A stretch of 62,918 nt of DNA from Pseudomonas sp. CBZ-4 (GTDB lineage Bacteria; Pseudomonadota; Gammaproteobacteria; Pseudomonadales; Pseudomonadaceae). Each line of letters opens with the position of its first letter. Positions within the stretch are counted from its first letter, which is position 1. Under the pieces are notes generated by a model, which saw nothing but the letters and a program-made list of their open reading frames with translations, was not told where the DNA came from and made no database searches. A program made the translations under genes and the position numbers. Positions 17,389-25,482 of the stretch are shown one piece after another. The DNA lies in contig NZ_ANNV01000161.1 of assembly GCF_000346755.1 (NCBI RefSeq), positions 1 through 62,918 of the forward strand, read 5' to 3'.

Positions 17389-17943
17389 TTACTCCGCGCC
17401 AACGGCAAGCTTGACCTGCACCGGGTGCTGCGGGTCGTTGGCCTTGCGCGCGCTCTGCTGCACGTTCACATGGACCCCGGGTTGGGCCTTGAGCCGTTCG
17501 ACAAAGCGGAACGCATCGCCCAGCGCCTTGGCTTCAAGATCCAACAGCAACATCTGGTTCTGGGTGTTGACCTCCACCCGCGTCAAGGCGATATCTGCGG
17601 ACCAGGCCCGGGCTACGGCGTCCATCAGCGGGAAGGGCGTGATTGCTTGCCGGGAAAACGCGGCCAGTTGCTGTTTTTGTTGCGGAGACAGGCGAATCGC
17701 GGCCTGGATCAACTGCTCTTGGCGGCGCGTCAGCTGGATAAACTGCTGCTCCAATTCATCGGTGTGCAGTTGCTGTTGCTCCATGCGCTGCCAGTGCTGC
17801 CAGGTGTTGAACAGGAGCAGGAGCGCCACCAGCCACAACACTCCGATCAGTGGCCGAAGGGGGGCGTTGGCGTGTTGGAAATCAACTGCGGGCGCAGGGG
17901 GCGTGCGCAGCAGCTGCCAGGCACTGGCGAGCCAGGATTTCAT
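17389..17943 (-). CDS. PilN-like inner membrane platform protein
   Basis: This 184-residue protein has one membrane helix (LIGVLWLVALLLLFNTW), a coiled-coil stretch rich in Gln and Glu (HWQRMEQQQLHTDELEQQFI), and a C-terminal alpha/beta domain. This is the PilN layout. It starts at 17943, overlapping the upstream PilM-like gene by 4 bp. It probably pairs with the PilO-like protein to form the platform. Confidence 0.65.
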   Translation of the reverse strand: MKSWLASAWQLLRTPPAPAVDFQHANAPLRPLIGVLWLVALLLLFNTWQHWQRMEQQQLHTDELEQQFIQLTRRQEQLIQAAIRLSPQQKQQLAAFSRQAITPFPLMDAVARAWSADIALTRVEVNTQNQMLLLDLEAKALGDAFRFVERLKAQPGVHVNVQQSARKANDPQHPVQVKLAVGAE

Positions 17944-18665
17944 GCGGGCGCGTCCTCCAGCCAGGGATGCAGCGGCCCCAGCCATGGCGTGACAGGGCGG
18001 TTGGCGACAATCAGCGTGGCCGGCGCGCTGCGTTGAGCGAGCAGGTCGGCGGTGAACAGGTTGTCGCTCAATTGGCTGTCGGGTGGGGTGGGCAGCACGC
18101 ACACCTGGGCCGGCGCGCCCCGTTGCCGATAGAGGCAGCTGAGGGCGTCGGATTCGGCGACCGCCAGCACGCAGTCTTCGGGCAGGTATCGCCAGTAGCG
18201 CTGGGCCACGGCCGTGAGCAGTGGGGTGCAGGTCAGCAGGGGCAAGCGCGCCAGCTTGAACAGATCGCGCAGGTCTTGCAGCAAATCCCGTTGGATTGCC
18301 ACCGCGAGGCGGTCATGGCCGAAGGCACTGTTGGCGACCTGCACCTGCCAGCCCTCGGCACTCATCCCGGCCTGCTGGTTGAACGCGGCTGCGGCGAACC
18401 CTTGCCAGTCAGCCCTGCGGTGCAGGCCGGTTTGCCATGGGAGCATCAGGTACTGCACATGGGGAAAGCCCAGCAGCACGCTGGCCCGGTCCAGAAACCG
18501 CACGCGCCCGCGCGGTGCCTGCTCCAGCAACTGCGCGCAGGCCGCCAACGGCTCGCCGGCCCGCTCCGCGCGCCAGACGGTTGCACCCCGCCAGCGCGGG
18601 CGGGCGGCCCACGTGGCGCCGCTGCTGTGTAACCACACCACGTGCTCAGTAAAGGGAAATGACAC
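17940..18665 (-). CDS. PilM/GspL-like cytoplasmic platform protein
   Basis: This 241-residue soluble protein has no membrane helix. No clear actin-type ATP motif could be found, and it is shorter than typical PilM (about 350), so the call rests on its place between the ATPase and the PilN-like gene. I choose a GTG start at 18665, inside the end of gspE (20-bp overlap), because AAGGAG sits 7 bases before it. The ATG further upstream would give a much longer overlap. Confidence 0.55.
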   Translation of the reverse strand: MSFPFTEHVVWLHSSGATWAARPRWRGATVWRAERAGEPLAACAQLLEQAPRGRVRFLDRASVLLGFPHVQYLMLPWQTGLHRRADWQGFAAAAFNQQAGMSAEGWQVQVANSAFGHDRLAVAIQRDLLQDLRDLFKLARLPLLTCTPLLTAVAQRYWRYLPEDCVLAVAESDALSCLYRQRGAPAQVCVLPTPPDSQLSDNLFTADLLAQRSAPATLIVANRPVTPWLGPLHPWLEDAPA

Positions 18666-20283
18666 GGTGGATCTCCTTGAGCGTGGTCTCGCCCCGGGCC
18701 GCATGGGCCAGGGCGATATCGCGAATGAACACATGGCCGGCTTCGCGCGCCAGTTCGCGCAAGGTGGATGCGGAGCTGCGGTTGAGCAGGCCTTGTTTGA
18801 TGCTGTCGGTCATGGCGAGGACTTCCGCCAGGGCGATCCGCCCGCGATAGCCGGTGTGGCGACAGGCTTCGCAGCCTTTGCCGATGCGGTAGTGGCCCTG
18901 CTTGAGCTGGGCGCTGGTCAAGTGGGCGAGCCGGGCGATTTCTGCATCCGGTTTGGTACTGGTCCCACAGTCCGGGCAGATGCGTCGCACCAGGCGTTGG
19001 GCAACCACGCCGTTGAGAGCTTCCACCACGCTGTGGGCATCGACGTCCATGTAGTTGAAACGCTCCAGGACGCTGAAGGCGCTGTTGGCGTGCAACGAGG
19101 TCAGCACGCGGTGCCCGGTCAACGCGGCTTGCACGGCGATGCCAGCGGTGTCGCCATCACGGATTTCCCCCACCAGAATCGTGTCGGGGTCGTGGCGCAG
19201 GATCGAGCGCAGGCCACGGGCGAACGTCAGCCCCTTCTTGTCGTTGACCGGGATCTGCGTCACCCCGGCCAGGTGATATTCGACCGGGTCCTCGATGGTG
19301 ATGATCTTCTGCTCGCCCGTGTTGATCTCCGTGAGTGCGGCATACAGGGTGGTGGATTTGCCACTGCCCGTAGGCCCGGTGATGATCAACATGCCGTAGG
19401 GCTCGCGGGCCAACACGCGAATGCGTGCGATGGTGTCAGCGGCCAGGCCGAGGCTTTCCAGGCTCAGGGATTCGCCGCGCTGGGACTTGTCGAGGATGCG
19501 CAGCACCGCGTCTTCGCCATGGATGCTGGGCATGATCGACACGCGAAAATCCACCTCGCGGCCCTGGATTTTCATCTTGAACCGCCCGTCCTGGGGCACC
19601 CGGCGTTCGCCGATATCCAGTTCCGACAGCACCTTGATCCGTGACAGCGCCTGTTCGGCCATGTCCAGGCCGCTGGCGTTGCCCATCTTTTGCAACACGC
19701 CGTCGATGCGGTATTTGATCTCCAGGCCTTCGGGGTTGGTTTCCACATGAATATCGCTGGCGCGGCTTTGCAAGGCGTCGAACAGCATCGAATTGACTAA
19801 ACGCACCACCGGGTTGTCGTCGCGGGCAATGCTGGTCAGGGAAATTTCCTCGGCGGCCTGGCCGACGCGGGCGTTTTCGTCGCCTGCGCCGAAGGGTTGC
19901 ATGACGCGCTGGCTGGTTTCGGCGAGTTTCAGTTGGGCCTTGACCGCGTCCGGCAGGCTCATGGCCAGCGGCAGTTGGCGCAGGTCAGGGGTGGCCTGGA
20001 TCCAGTGCCGGCAGGCCTGGGCAAAGGGCTCGCCCAGCACCAGGCAGGTGCGGCCCTGATAGTCCAGGGGCAGCACGTTGTGGAGCAATGCCTGGGGCAG
20101 GGGCAGCACGTCGAAACGCCAATGGTTTCCCAACTGGCCGGGCTCGATGGCGATCAAGCCCAGCGGCGCGGCGATGCTGCCCAATTGGTCGGGGCTGTTG
20201 TGCAGCACTTCCAGCAGGTAGTTGGCCAAGGACATTGACCGTTGCTCTGCCAGTGCTTGCCATTGGCGTGTCTGTTCGCTCAT
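18646..20283 (-). CDS. gspE: Type II secretion ATPase GspE
   Basis: This 545-residue assembly ATPase has an N1E-like N-terminal domain, the Walker A motif GPTGSGKST (303-311), an Asp box ITIEDPVEYHL, a Walker B ILVGEIRDGDTA, a His box LTSLHANSA, and a tetracysteine zinc site (CPDC ... CEAC). All catalytic motifs are intact. It drives pseudopilus growth from the cytoplasm. It is separated from gspF by only 4 bp. Confidence 0.93.
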   Translation of the reverse strand: MSEQTRQWQALAEQRSMSLANYLLEVLHNSPDQLGSIAAPLGLIAIEPGQLGNHWRFDVLPLPQALLHNVLPLDYQGRTCLVLGEPFAQACRHWIQATPDLRQLPLAMSLPDAVKAQLKLAETSQRVMQPFGAGDENARVGQAAEEISLTSIARDDNPVVRLVNSMLFDALQSRASDIHVETNPEGLEIKYRIDGVLQKMGNASGLDMAEQALSRIKVLSELDIGERRVPQDGRFKMKIQGREVDFRVSIMPSIHGEDAVLRILDKSQRGESLSLESLGLAADTIARIRVLAREPYGMLIITGPTGSGKSTTLYAALTEINTGEQKIITIEDPVEYHLAGVTQIPVNDKKGLTFARGLRSILRHDPDTILVGEIRDGDTAGIAVQAALTGHRVLTSLHANSAFSVLERFNYMDVDAHSVVEALNGVVAQRLVRRICPDCGTSTKPDAEIARLAHLTSAQLKQGHYRIGKGCEACRHTGYRGRIALAEVLAMTDSIKQGLLNRSSASTLRELAREAGHVFIRDIALAHAARGETTLKEIHRVISLY

Positions 20284-20287
20284 GGCA

Positions 20288-21472
20288 CTACCCCTGTATG
20301 GACCCGGCCAGTTCGAAAATCGGCATGTACAGCATGAACACGATCAGGCCGATCAGCCCGCCCACCACCAACATCAGCAACGGTTCGAAAACCTTGCTGA
20401 ACAGCTCGATGGCGCGTTCCAGCGCTTCGTCGTGAAACTGCGCAATGCGCTCGCACATGGCCGCCAATTCACCGCTTTGCTCGCCGACGCGCAGCAGGCG
20501 TTCGGCGACAGCAGTGGTCAGTTGATGGCGCGCCAGGGACGTGGACAGCGGCTGGCCGGCCTGGATATCGCTGATGGCGTGGCGCAGGTCAGCCTGGCGC
20601 TCGATGGGCAGCAGTGCGCCGGACATTTCCACCGCCGTGACCACGGGCATCCCGCCCATCAGCAACATGCCGGCGGTGCGATAAAAGCGCGCGAGGATAA
20701 ACAGCGTGCGCTGGGCGCCGAGGCGGGGGATTTTCCATAACAGGTTGGCGACCCGGCGCTTGAACGCAGCGCTGCGAAACAGCACCAGCAGCGCGCCAAT
20801 CGCCAGCGCCAGGCCGATCAACAACTCGGTGCCGCGCGTCTCCACCAGCGCACCCCACCCCACCATAAAGCGCGCGGTGGCGGGCAGATCGGCCACCGCG
20901 TCGAACACGGAGGCGAAGCGCGGAATCACGAAAAACAACAGAAACAGCAAGATCAACGCCCCAACGCCGAGCACCACCAAGGGGTACATCAGCGCGCCGC
21001 TCACGCGCTTTTTCACGGTCTCCAGATGCGCTTCGAAATGGTGATAACGACGCAGCGCCACGGCCAGTTGGCCGCTGTGCTCGGATGAGGCCACGGTGGC
21101 GATCAACAGCGCAGGGAATACCTGGGGCTTGAGTTGCATTGCCCTGGACAATGAATTGCCTTCGTACATTGACGCGAGCAGATCACTCATGACCTGCCGG
21201 TTGATCCCGGGTGGCGCCTTGTCGCGCAGGGTTTCCACGGCTTCCACCAGCACCAGGCCGGCGTCCAGCAGCACCACCAGTTCCTGGATAAACAGGCCCA
21301 GGGCAAATTTGGCGCGACGGCTGGGCAAGGTGAGTGGGCGCCGGGCCTTGAGCGAGATGACATGGGCTCCCCCGGCTTGCAGTTGCTGGCGGGCCTGGGT
21401 CACGTCGACAGCTTGCAGGCGCAGGGTCTGCAAATGGCCGTCGCGGATGATGCGGGCGTCGATGTCGATCAT
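20288..21472 (-). CDS. gspF: Type II secretion inner membrane protein GspF
   Basis: This 394-residue polytopic platform protein has two GspF domains (about 60-180 and 260-390), with membrane helices at YPLVVLGVGALILLFLLFFVI, GLALAIGALLVLF and the C-terminal LLMLVVGGLIGLIVFMLYMPI. The ATG at 21472 (MIDIDAR) overlaps the transglycosylase stop by 4 bp, so translation is coupled. Together with GspE it forms the motor of the system. Confidence 0.92.
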   Translation of the reverse strand: MIDIDARIIRDGHLQTLRLQAVDVTQARQQLQAGGAHVISLKARRPLTLPSRRAKFALGLFIQELVVLLDAGLVLVEAVETLRDKAPPGINRQVMSDLLASMYEGNSLSRAMQLKPQVFPALLIATVASSEHSGQLAVALRRYHHFEAHLETVKKRVSGALMYPLVVLGVGALILLFLLFFVIPRFASVFDAVADLPATARFMVGWGALVETRGTELLIGLALAIGALLVLFRSAAFKRRVANLLWKIPRLGAQRTLFILARFYRTAGMLLMGGMPVVTAVEMSGALLPIERQADLRHAISDIQAGQPLSTSLARHQLTTAVAERLLRVGEQSGELAAMCERIAQFHDEALERAIELFSKVFEPLLMLVVGGLIGLIVFMLYMPIFELAGSIQG

Positions 21473-21933
21473 GGGCCGTGCCTCGCCAATTGCTGGCGTT
21501 GTTGCAGCAACTCGCCGTAGTAGCGCCACACCGCCAGGGCATAACGCGTCCGGTGCACCTCGCGATCCGGCCGGGCGCCCGCGTTATAGGCGCCGACGGC
21601 CTGCCAGCCGTAGCCCTTTTCTTGAATGAACCCAGCCAGGATCCACGCGCCGACCATCACGCTGGTACAGGGCTGGCTGATCAATTGCTGTTCGGTGATA
21701 CCGAAGCGGGCGAGGGCGGGCAAGTGGCGGCTGTTGATCTGCATCAGGCCGATGTCCTGGCTGCCATCGCCGTTGATATTGCGCGCGCGGGGATTGAGGT
21801 TGGATTCGACCTTGGCGATGGCGTACAGCAACAAGGGATCGACGTGATAGCGGCTGGCCGCCAACTGCCAACAGTTGGCCTGGGCGGTGCCGATAAGGCA
21901 CAACAGGGTCAGGACCATCCGCAGCGTGTGCAT
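21469..21933 (-). CDS. Operon-encoded lytic transglycosylase
   Basis: This 154-residue periplasmic muramidase-like protein has a signal peptide (MHTLRMVLTLLCLIGTAQA) and an SLT/family 1 fold: the catalytic Glu is in YAIAKVESNLNP, followed by DIGLMQINSRHL and AVGAYNAG. Such enzymes (IagB, PilT-linked, VirB1 types) open peptidoglycan so that a secretion machine can cross the wall. It lies between gspG and gspF, 1 bp and -4 bp away, so it is a built-in part of this system. Confidence 0.88.
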   Translation of the reverse strand: MHTLRMVLTLLCLIGTAQANCWQLAASRYHVDPLLLYAIAKVESNLNPRARNINGDGSQDIGLMQINSRHLPALARFGITEQQLISQPCTSVMVGAWILAGFIQEKGYGWQAVGAYNAGARPDREVHRTRYALAVWRYYGELLQQRQQLARHGP

Positions 21934-21934
21934 G

Positions 21935-22366
21935 TCACAGGCCGTAGACGATGTCGGCGTAGGTGTTCACCCCACCGGCCTTGCCATCGCGGCCCAGGGA
22001 GATGATCTCGGCGTCGTTGGGTGGAGTGCCAGAGTTCTTGAAGATATAGGGGTTACCCCAGGGGTCGGGCGGCAGCGTTTTCAGATACGGTCCCTGCCAG
22101 TTGTTGGCGTTGGCGGGACGGGTAGTCAGGGCATTGAGGCCGAGGGTTTCGTCGGGGTAGTTGCCGTTGTCCAGGCGGTACTGGTTCAAGGCGTCGGCGA
22201 GGGACTTCATCTGGCCCTGGGCGGTTTGGACTTTGGCCAGTTCGAGTCGGTCGAACATCTTCGGGCCGACGTAGCCGGCGAGGAGGGCGATGATCAGCAG
22301 GACGACCAGAAGCTCCAGCAGGGTGAAGCCGCGTTGAGGGCCGTGGATAAAGGAGCGTTCGCGCAT
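21935..22366 (-). CDS. gspG: Major pseudopilin GspG
   Basis: This 143-residue pseudopilin has prepilin cleavage after G13 in QRG|FTLLELLVVLLIIALL with Glu at +5. The C-terminal part has the GspG pattern GPYLKTLPPDPWGNPY and SLGRDGKAGG, which holds the calcium site of the family. It would form the pseudopilus shaft. No prepilin peptidase gene is in the window, so processing must come from a peptidase encoded elsewhere (PilD expected). Confidence 0.93.
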   Translation of the reverse strand: MRERSFIHGPQRGFTLLELLVVLLIIALLAGYVGPKMFDRLELAKVQTAQGQMKSLADALNQYRLDNGNYPDETLGLNALTTRPANANNWQGPYLKTLPPDPWGNPYIFKNSGTPPNDAEIISLGRDGKAGGVNTYADIVYGL

Positions 22367-22399
22367 GGTAATACCCGGCGGTTGTGTGGAACTCTCCCG

Positions 22400-22417
22400 G
22401 CCCGCATTAAAGCGGGC
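22400..22417. terminator. Small hairpin upstream of gspG
   Basis: GCCCGC and GCGGGC pair around ATTAAA. It lies 34 bp before the gspG start codon and is the nearest of three hairpins in the LPMO-gspG gap. No T-run follows; it may influence mRNA stability rather than terminate. Confidence 0.35.
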
Positions 22418-22472
22418 ACCGCCGGTAGAACTGCGTTAGAACGAGTACATATTCAACTGTAGCGTTGCTCTA

Positions 22473-22498
22473 TATAGGGCGACGTTGTGCGCCCTATA
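22473..22498. terminator. Hairpin in LPMO-gspG gap
   Basis: TATAGGGCG and CGCCCTATA form a perfect 9-bp stem around an 8-base loop. It is the middle of three hairpins in the 239-bp gap. Confidence 0.4.
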
Positions 22499-22548
22499 AC
22501 GATTGGCACTTTTCTATAGCGTTTTTGTGAATAACGGTCTTTTGGGAA

Positions 22549-22575
22549 GAGCGTCGCGTGATGAGTGCGACGCTC
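22549..22575. terminator. Hairpin downstream of LPMO gene
   Basis: GAGCGTCGC and GCGACGCTC form a perfect 9-bp stem about 30 bp after the LPMO stop codon (minus strand). A weak pyrimidine tract follows on the minus strand, so it may be a partial terminator or processing site. Confidence 0.45.
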
Positions 22576-22605
22576 AAATTGCCACGTTGCTGTCTTTGTC
22601 GGCCG

Positions 22606-24066
22606 TTACTTGAGAAGCCAAGCGTCACTCCAATTGGACCCCACACCGGGTTCGTATTGGGTCGTACTCGGCGTCCAGATCGTGCACCAACCTGCGACGC
22701 CTCCTGGCTTGCATTCGTAGACCTTTTCGTCTTTTGGTTGAAGCACACGGGTTCCCGCCTTGTATTCTTTCAGCCCTTCGGGGAATACAAAATCATATTC
22801 CTGCGATCCACCGGAACCAGTGATATTGGCGCTTTGCGAATCCTGGCGTGAAGTCCTGTCATCTTTCGTTATGCCCGTCATGATCAGTGTGTGCAAGCCT
22901 GGCGTACTGGTTACATCCATCTCGAACCAGTGGGTGCCGCTCTGGACGTCAGCTGCAACGGAGCCGACGGCTTTGTTCTTTTGATCAAGCAAAGTGGCTT
23001 CGACGTTCATCGGGTGGGTGAGCAGTATTGGAAAGCGCATACGCCCTTTTCCATCTACCAGAGGGTATTCCGAAGCCAGCGCCGAAATAGCCATACGTAC
23101 GCTTGGGTCATCTTTAACGTTTACCTCAATTTCATAGTGGGTCACGCCACTCTCCGGCTTCGCGTATATCTCATTGGGGCCTTTCACGGGAGTGATGTTA
23201 TCGCTTGCGTCGCGAACACCTGCCTTGATCAGGCTTTGGGTGTCGTTAAGCTTTTTGGCAAGTGCGTGGGACCATTCTGCAGGCTGGCCCTCGGTTGCGC
23301 TGTTAATCGCAATATCGGCGCTGTAGTTGAAGCTTTCGCCGGTGTTGCTGAACGCGCGTGCCTTGACCGTGTCACCGGGCAGCAGGGAGACAGACGGTCT
23401 GATACTGCCCACGCTTTTCCAGCCGCCTGGTAAACCTGGTTGGATATTGATCATCACATCGACGGGGTCATGAAACGCCATTTTCGTGTCGCGAACGCCC
23501 CAAATTCCCAGAATCACGTGGTAGCCATCCTTCCCTGGCGGAATCACACAGGCATGCTTTGTGTCGGGTACTGGCATGACACCGGAGCCTGGGAATATAC
23601 AGAATGGCGTACTTTCAAACGATGCGCGTGTCAGGGGTTTGTTGTGATCCCAGTTGTTCTTCGTGATGAAGTATTTGTGAAAGTCTACCGGGTGCGGCGC
23701 CAAGTATTTCCAGACAAAAACAATGTTTTGATCGGTTATTTCTATTTTTTTCCAGCGTGTCTCTGTCTGAGCATCCAGCGCCGAAAAAAGACTGTTCCCA
23801 CCGCTGGCTATCTGGCCGTCCTTTGGCCCTTGGCCGGCTGACCCTCCAGAGCCTCCAGGAAAGCCTTGGAACGTTTCACCGGTACTTTGCGGCTCATACT
23901 GCGCGCCGCCGCAGTTAGTGTTGACGCCGGTTTGGCACAGGCGCGCACGTGAAGATAAATCGCCGTCTAAGTACCCGTGTGCAAGCGCGTGCAGTGTCGG
24001 CAATAGAAGTAACGCTGGCAGCACCAGTTTGATTAAGCTCTTCGTAAATCGCTGTGAGTTTCTCAT
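22606..24066 (-). CDS. GbpA-like lytic polysaccharide monooxygenase (AA10) with chitin-binding module
   Basis: This 486-residue secreted protein has a signal peptide that ends LHALA, leaving His30 as the mature N-terminus, the first ligand of the copper histidine brace. The second His is H125 in KYLAPHPVDF. The AA10 landmarks YFITKNNWDHNKPLTRASFE and GYHVILGIWGVRDTKMAFHD follow. After the catalytic domain (30-about 215) come GbpA-like beta domains and a C-terminal CBM5/12-like module (VYECKPGGVAGWC). It would oxidise chitin or bind GlcNAc-rich surfaces. A Gly/Ser-rich insert lies near residues 68-92. The DNA is visibly less GC-rich than its neighbours. It sits inside the secretion operon, so it is the probable cargo; GbpA and several other AA10 proteins use type II secretion. 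Confidence 0.9.
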   Translation of the reverse strand: MRNSQRFTKSLIKLVLPALLLLPTLHALAHGYLDGDLSSRARLCQTGVNTNCGGAQYEPQSTGETFQGFPGGSGGSAGQGPKDGQIASGGNSLFSALDAQTETRWKKIEITDQNIVFVWKYLAPHPVDFHKYFITKNNWDHNKPLTRASFESTPFCIFPGSGVMPVPDTKHACVIPPGKDGYHVILGIWGVRDTKMAFHDPVDVMINIQPGLPGGWKSVGSIRPSVSLLPGDTVKARAFSNTGESFNYSADIAINSATEGQPAEWSHALAKKLNDTQSLIKAGVRDASDNITPVKGPNEIYAKPESGVTHYEIEVNVKDDPSVRMAISALASEYPLVDGKGRMRFPILLTHPMNVEATLLDQKNKAVGSVAADVQSGTHWFEMDVTSTPGLHTLIMTGITKDDRTSRQDSQSANITGSGGSQEYDFVFPEGLKEYKAGTRVLQPKDEKVYECKPGGVAGWCTIWTPSTTQYEPGVGSNWSDAWLLK

Positions 24067-24130
24067 GCTCTAGTCCACCTTCAATTCAGATAAACAAGTT
24101 CCGAACTGCTGGAACGATCAGGGTGATTAT

Positions 24131-24646
24131 TCAATTGGTATCATGGGTCAGCTGATCTCCCACGGGAGTGGTGCGGGTTGCAGGATTACTCTGCACAGAG
24201 CCATACAGAAACACCCACCCTTGATAACTACCTTGCCCTGTAAAACGTTGATTGATGACTGAGAAGTTGCCTTGTTTGAACGGCGTGCCCTTGGCCTTGC
24301 TGAACACACCCATGATGGTTTCACCCGGCCCCTCGACCACACCCCATTCAGAGCTGCCGGTCAGCGGGTCGTCGTAGACCCGGCGCAGGTAGCGTTTGAC
24401 GGTGGGCTGGCGGCGGTCGAGCACCAGGTCTTCGAGGGTTTTCGGAAAGCTGTTGCCCTCGCGGTAATACAGCCCAATCGCCCGGCGAATCTCATTGCCC
24501 CGCGCCAGCAATTCCAGCTCGCGCTCGCGCTGCAATACGCTGGACCACAGCGTGCCCACTTCCATCAGCATCACGGCGACCACGGCCACCGTCACCAACA
24601 TGCCCATGAACACCGAGCCCTGTTGGCGCTGTTTACCAGTCGGCAT
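24131..24646 (-). CDS. Minor pseudopilin lacking Glu5 (tip-like)
   Basis: This 171-residue protein has a prepilin-type start: a basic leader, then QQG|SVFMGMLVTVAVVAVML. The residue at +5 is Gly instead of Glu, a trait known from the tip pseudopilin GspK. The globular part shares DDPLTGSSEW with the PKDPVTG motif of the neighbouring pseudopilin. The start at 24646 overlaps the upstream gene by 14 bp. It is likely a minor or tip component of the pseudopilus next to the LPMO gene. Confidence 0.75.
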   Translation of the reverse strand: MPTGKQRQQGSVFMGMLVTVAVVAVMLMEVGTLWSSVLQRERELELLARGNEIRRAIGLYYREGNSFPKTLEDLVLDRRQPTVKRYLRRVYDDPLTGSSEWGVVEGPGETIMGVFSKAKGTPFKQGNFSVINQRFTGQGSYQGWVFLYGSVQSNPATRTTPVGDQLTHDTN

Positions 24647-25013
24647 AGGCGCTCCCGTCGTTGGCCGTGCCGGGCGCACCGCTGCGCACGTCGCCCAGGC
24701 CTTGTTCGTCCGAGGGTTGCAGTTGCCAGGTGTCGCGGCTGCCGGTCACCGGGTCCTTGGGCACCTCGCGCAAGTAGCGTTTTTCCACCAGGGCTTGCAG
24801 GGATTCGGGGTTGGCGCCGTGGTCTTCGCGGTATTGGTCCAGGGCCTGGCGGATGGACGACAGGTTGTGGCGCAGCACGGTTTCCTGGGCCTTGGCGTGC
24901 TGGCGGAAATACTGGGGTGTCACCAGGGTCATGAGGGTGGCGATAATGGCCATGACCACCAGCAACTCGATCAGGGTAAAGCCCCGTTTACCACTGGCTG
25001 TATAACGTTCCAT
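24633..25013 (-). CDS. Minor pseudopilin (GspG/H-like)
   Basis: This 126-residue pseudopilin has cleavage after G11 in KRG|FTLIELLVVMAIIATLM with Glu at +5. The C-terminal domain has REVPKDPVTGSRDTW and ends DGSAYADW, a close in short form of GspG-like proteins. It overlaps both neighbours (26 and 14 bp), so the three pseudopilins are translationally coupled. Confidence 0.85.
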   Translation of the reverse strand: MERYTASGKRGFTLIELLVVMAIIATLMTLVTPQYFRQHAKAQETVLRHNLSSIRQALDQYREDHGANPESLQALVEKRYLREVPKDPVTGSRDTWQLQPSDEQGLGDVRSGAPGTANDGSAYADW

Positions 25014-25482
25014 TCAAACTCTCCCGGGTGTTGCGGGATGAAACGTCGAATACATCCTCTCCCTCTTGTGGGTTGTCGGCGGTGCTTTTGTAGCTGCGCA
25101 GTCGCCAGGTTTTTTCAGGCGCAAGGTCGGGGCACTCGCACATCGGGTCGCGTGGAATGCGTCGCAGGAAGTAGAGTCTGTTGCCTTGCAGGTTGGTTTT
25201 ATCCGTGACGCCTTCAACCAGTACGTGCAGGGTCGGTGGATAACCACTGGCGGTCACGCTTTTTTCGATGCGGCCGTCGTCGGTGGCCTCTTTGTAGGAA
25301 TCGATGGCGCGGCGGATCTCCCGCAACGAACGTTGCAAGTCCAGTTCCCGGTCGCGTTTACCCATCAATGCCGTCAGCGGATAAGCCACTGTCGCGAGCG
25401 TGGCCAGCAGGGCCAGCGTCAGTAGCAATTCAATCAGCGTAAAACCTGTGGCGCAGTGATGGCTGGTTTTACCCTGCCGCAT
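24988..25482 (-). CDS. Minor pseudopilin, first gene of the operon
   Basis: This 164-residue pseudopilin has cleavage after G13 in ATG|FTLIELLLTLALLATLA with Glu at +5. The globular part carries RRIPRDPMCECPDL, with two cysteines that may form a disulphide, and ends NGTLYSQW like the next pseudopilin ends AYADW. The ATG at 25482 follows CAGGAG at a suitable distance; a longer in-frame start at 25602 has no such support. It opens the 13-gene secretion operon. Confidence 0.82.
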   Translation of the reverse strand: MRQGKTSHHCATGFTLIELLLTLALLATLATVAYPLTALMGKRDRELDLQRSLREIRRAIDSYKEATDDGRIEKSVTASGYPPTLHVLVEGVTDKTNLQGNRLYFLRRIPRDPMCECPDLAPEKTWRLRSYKSTADNPQEGEDVFDVSSRNTRESLNGTLYSQW

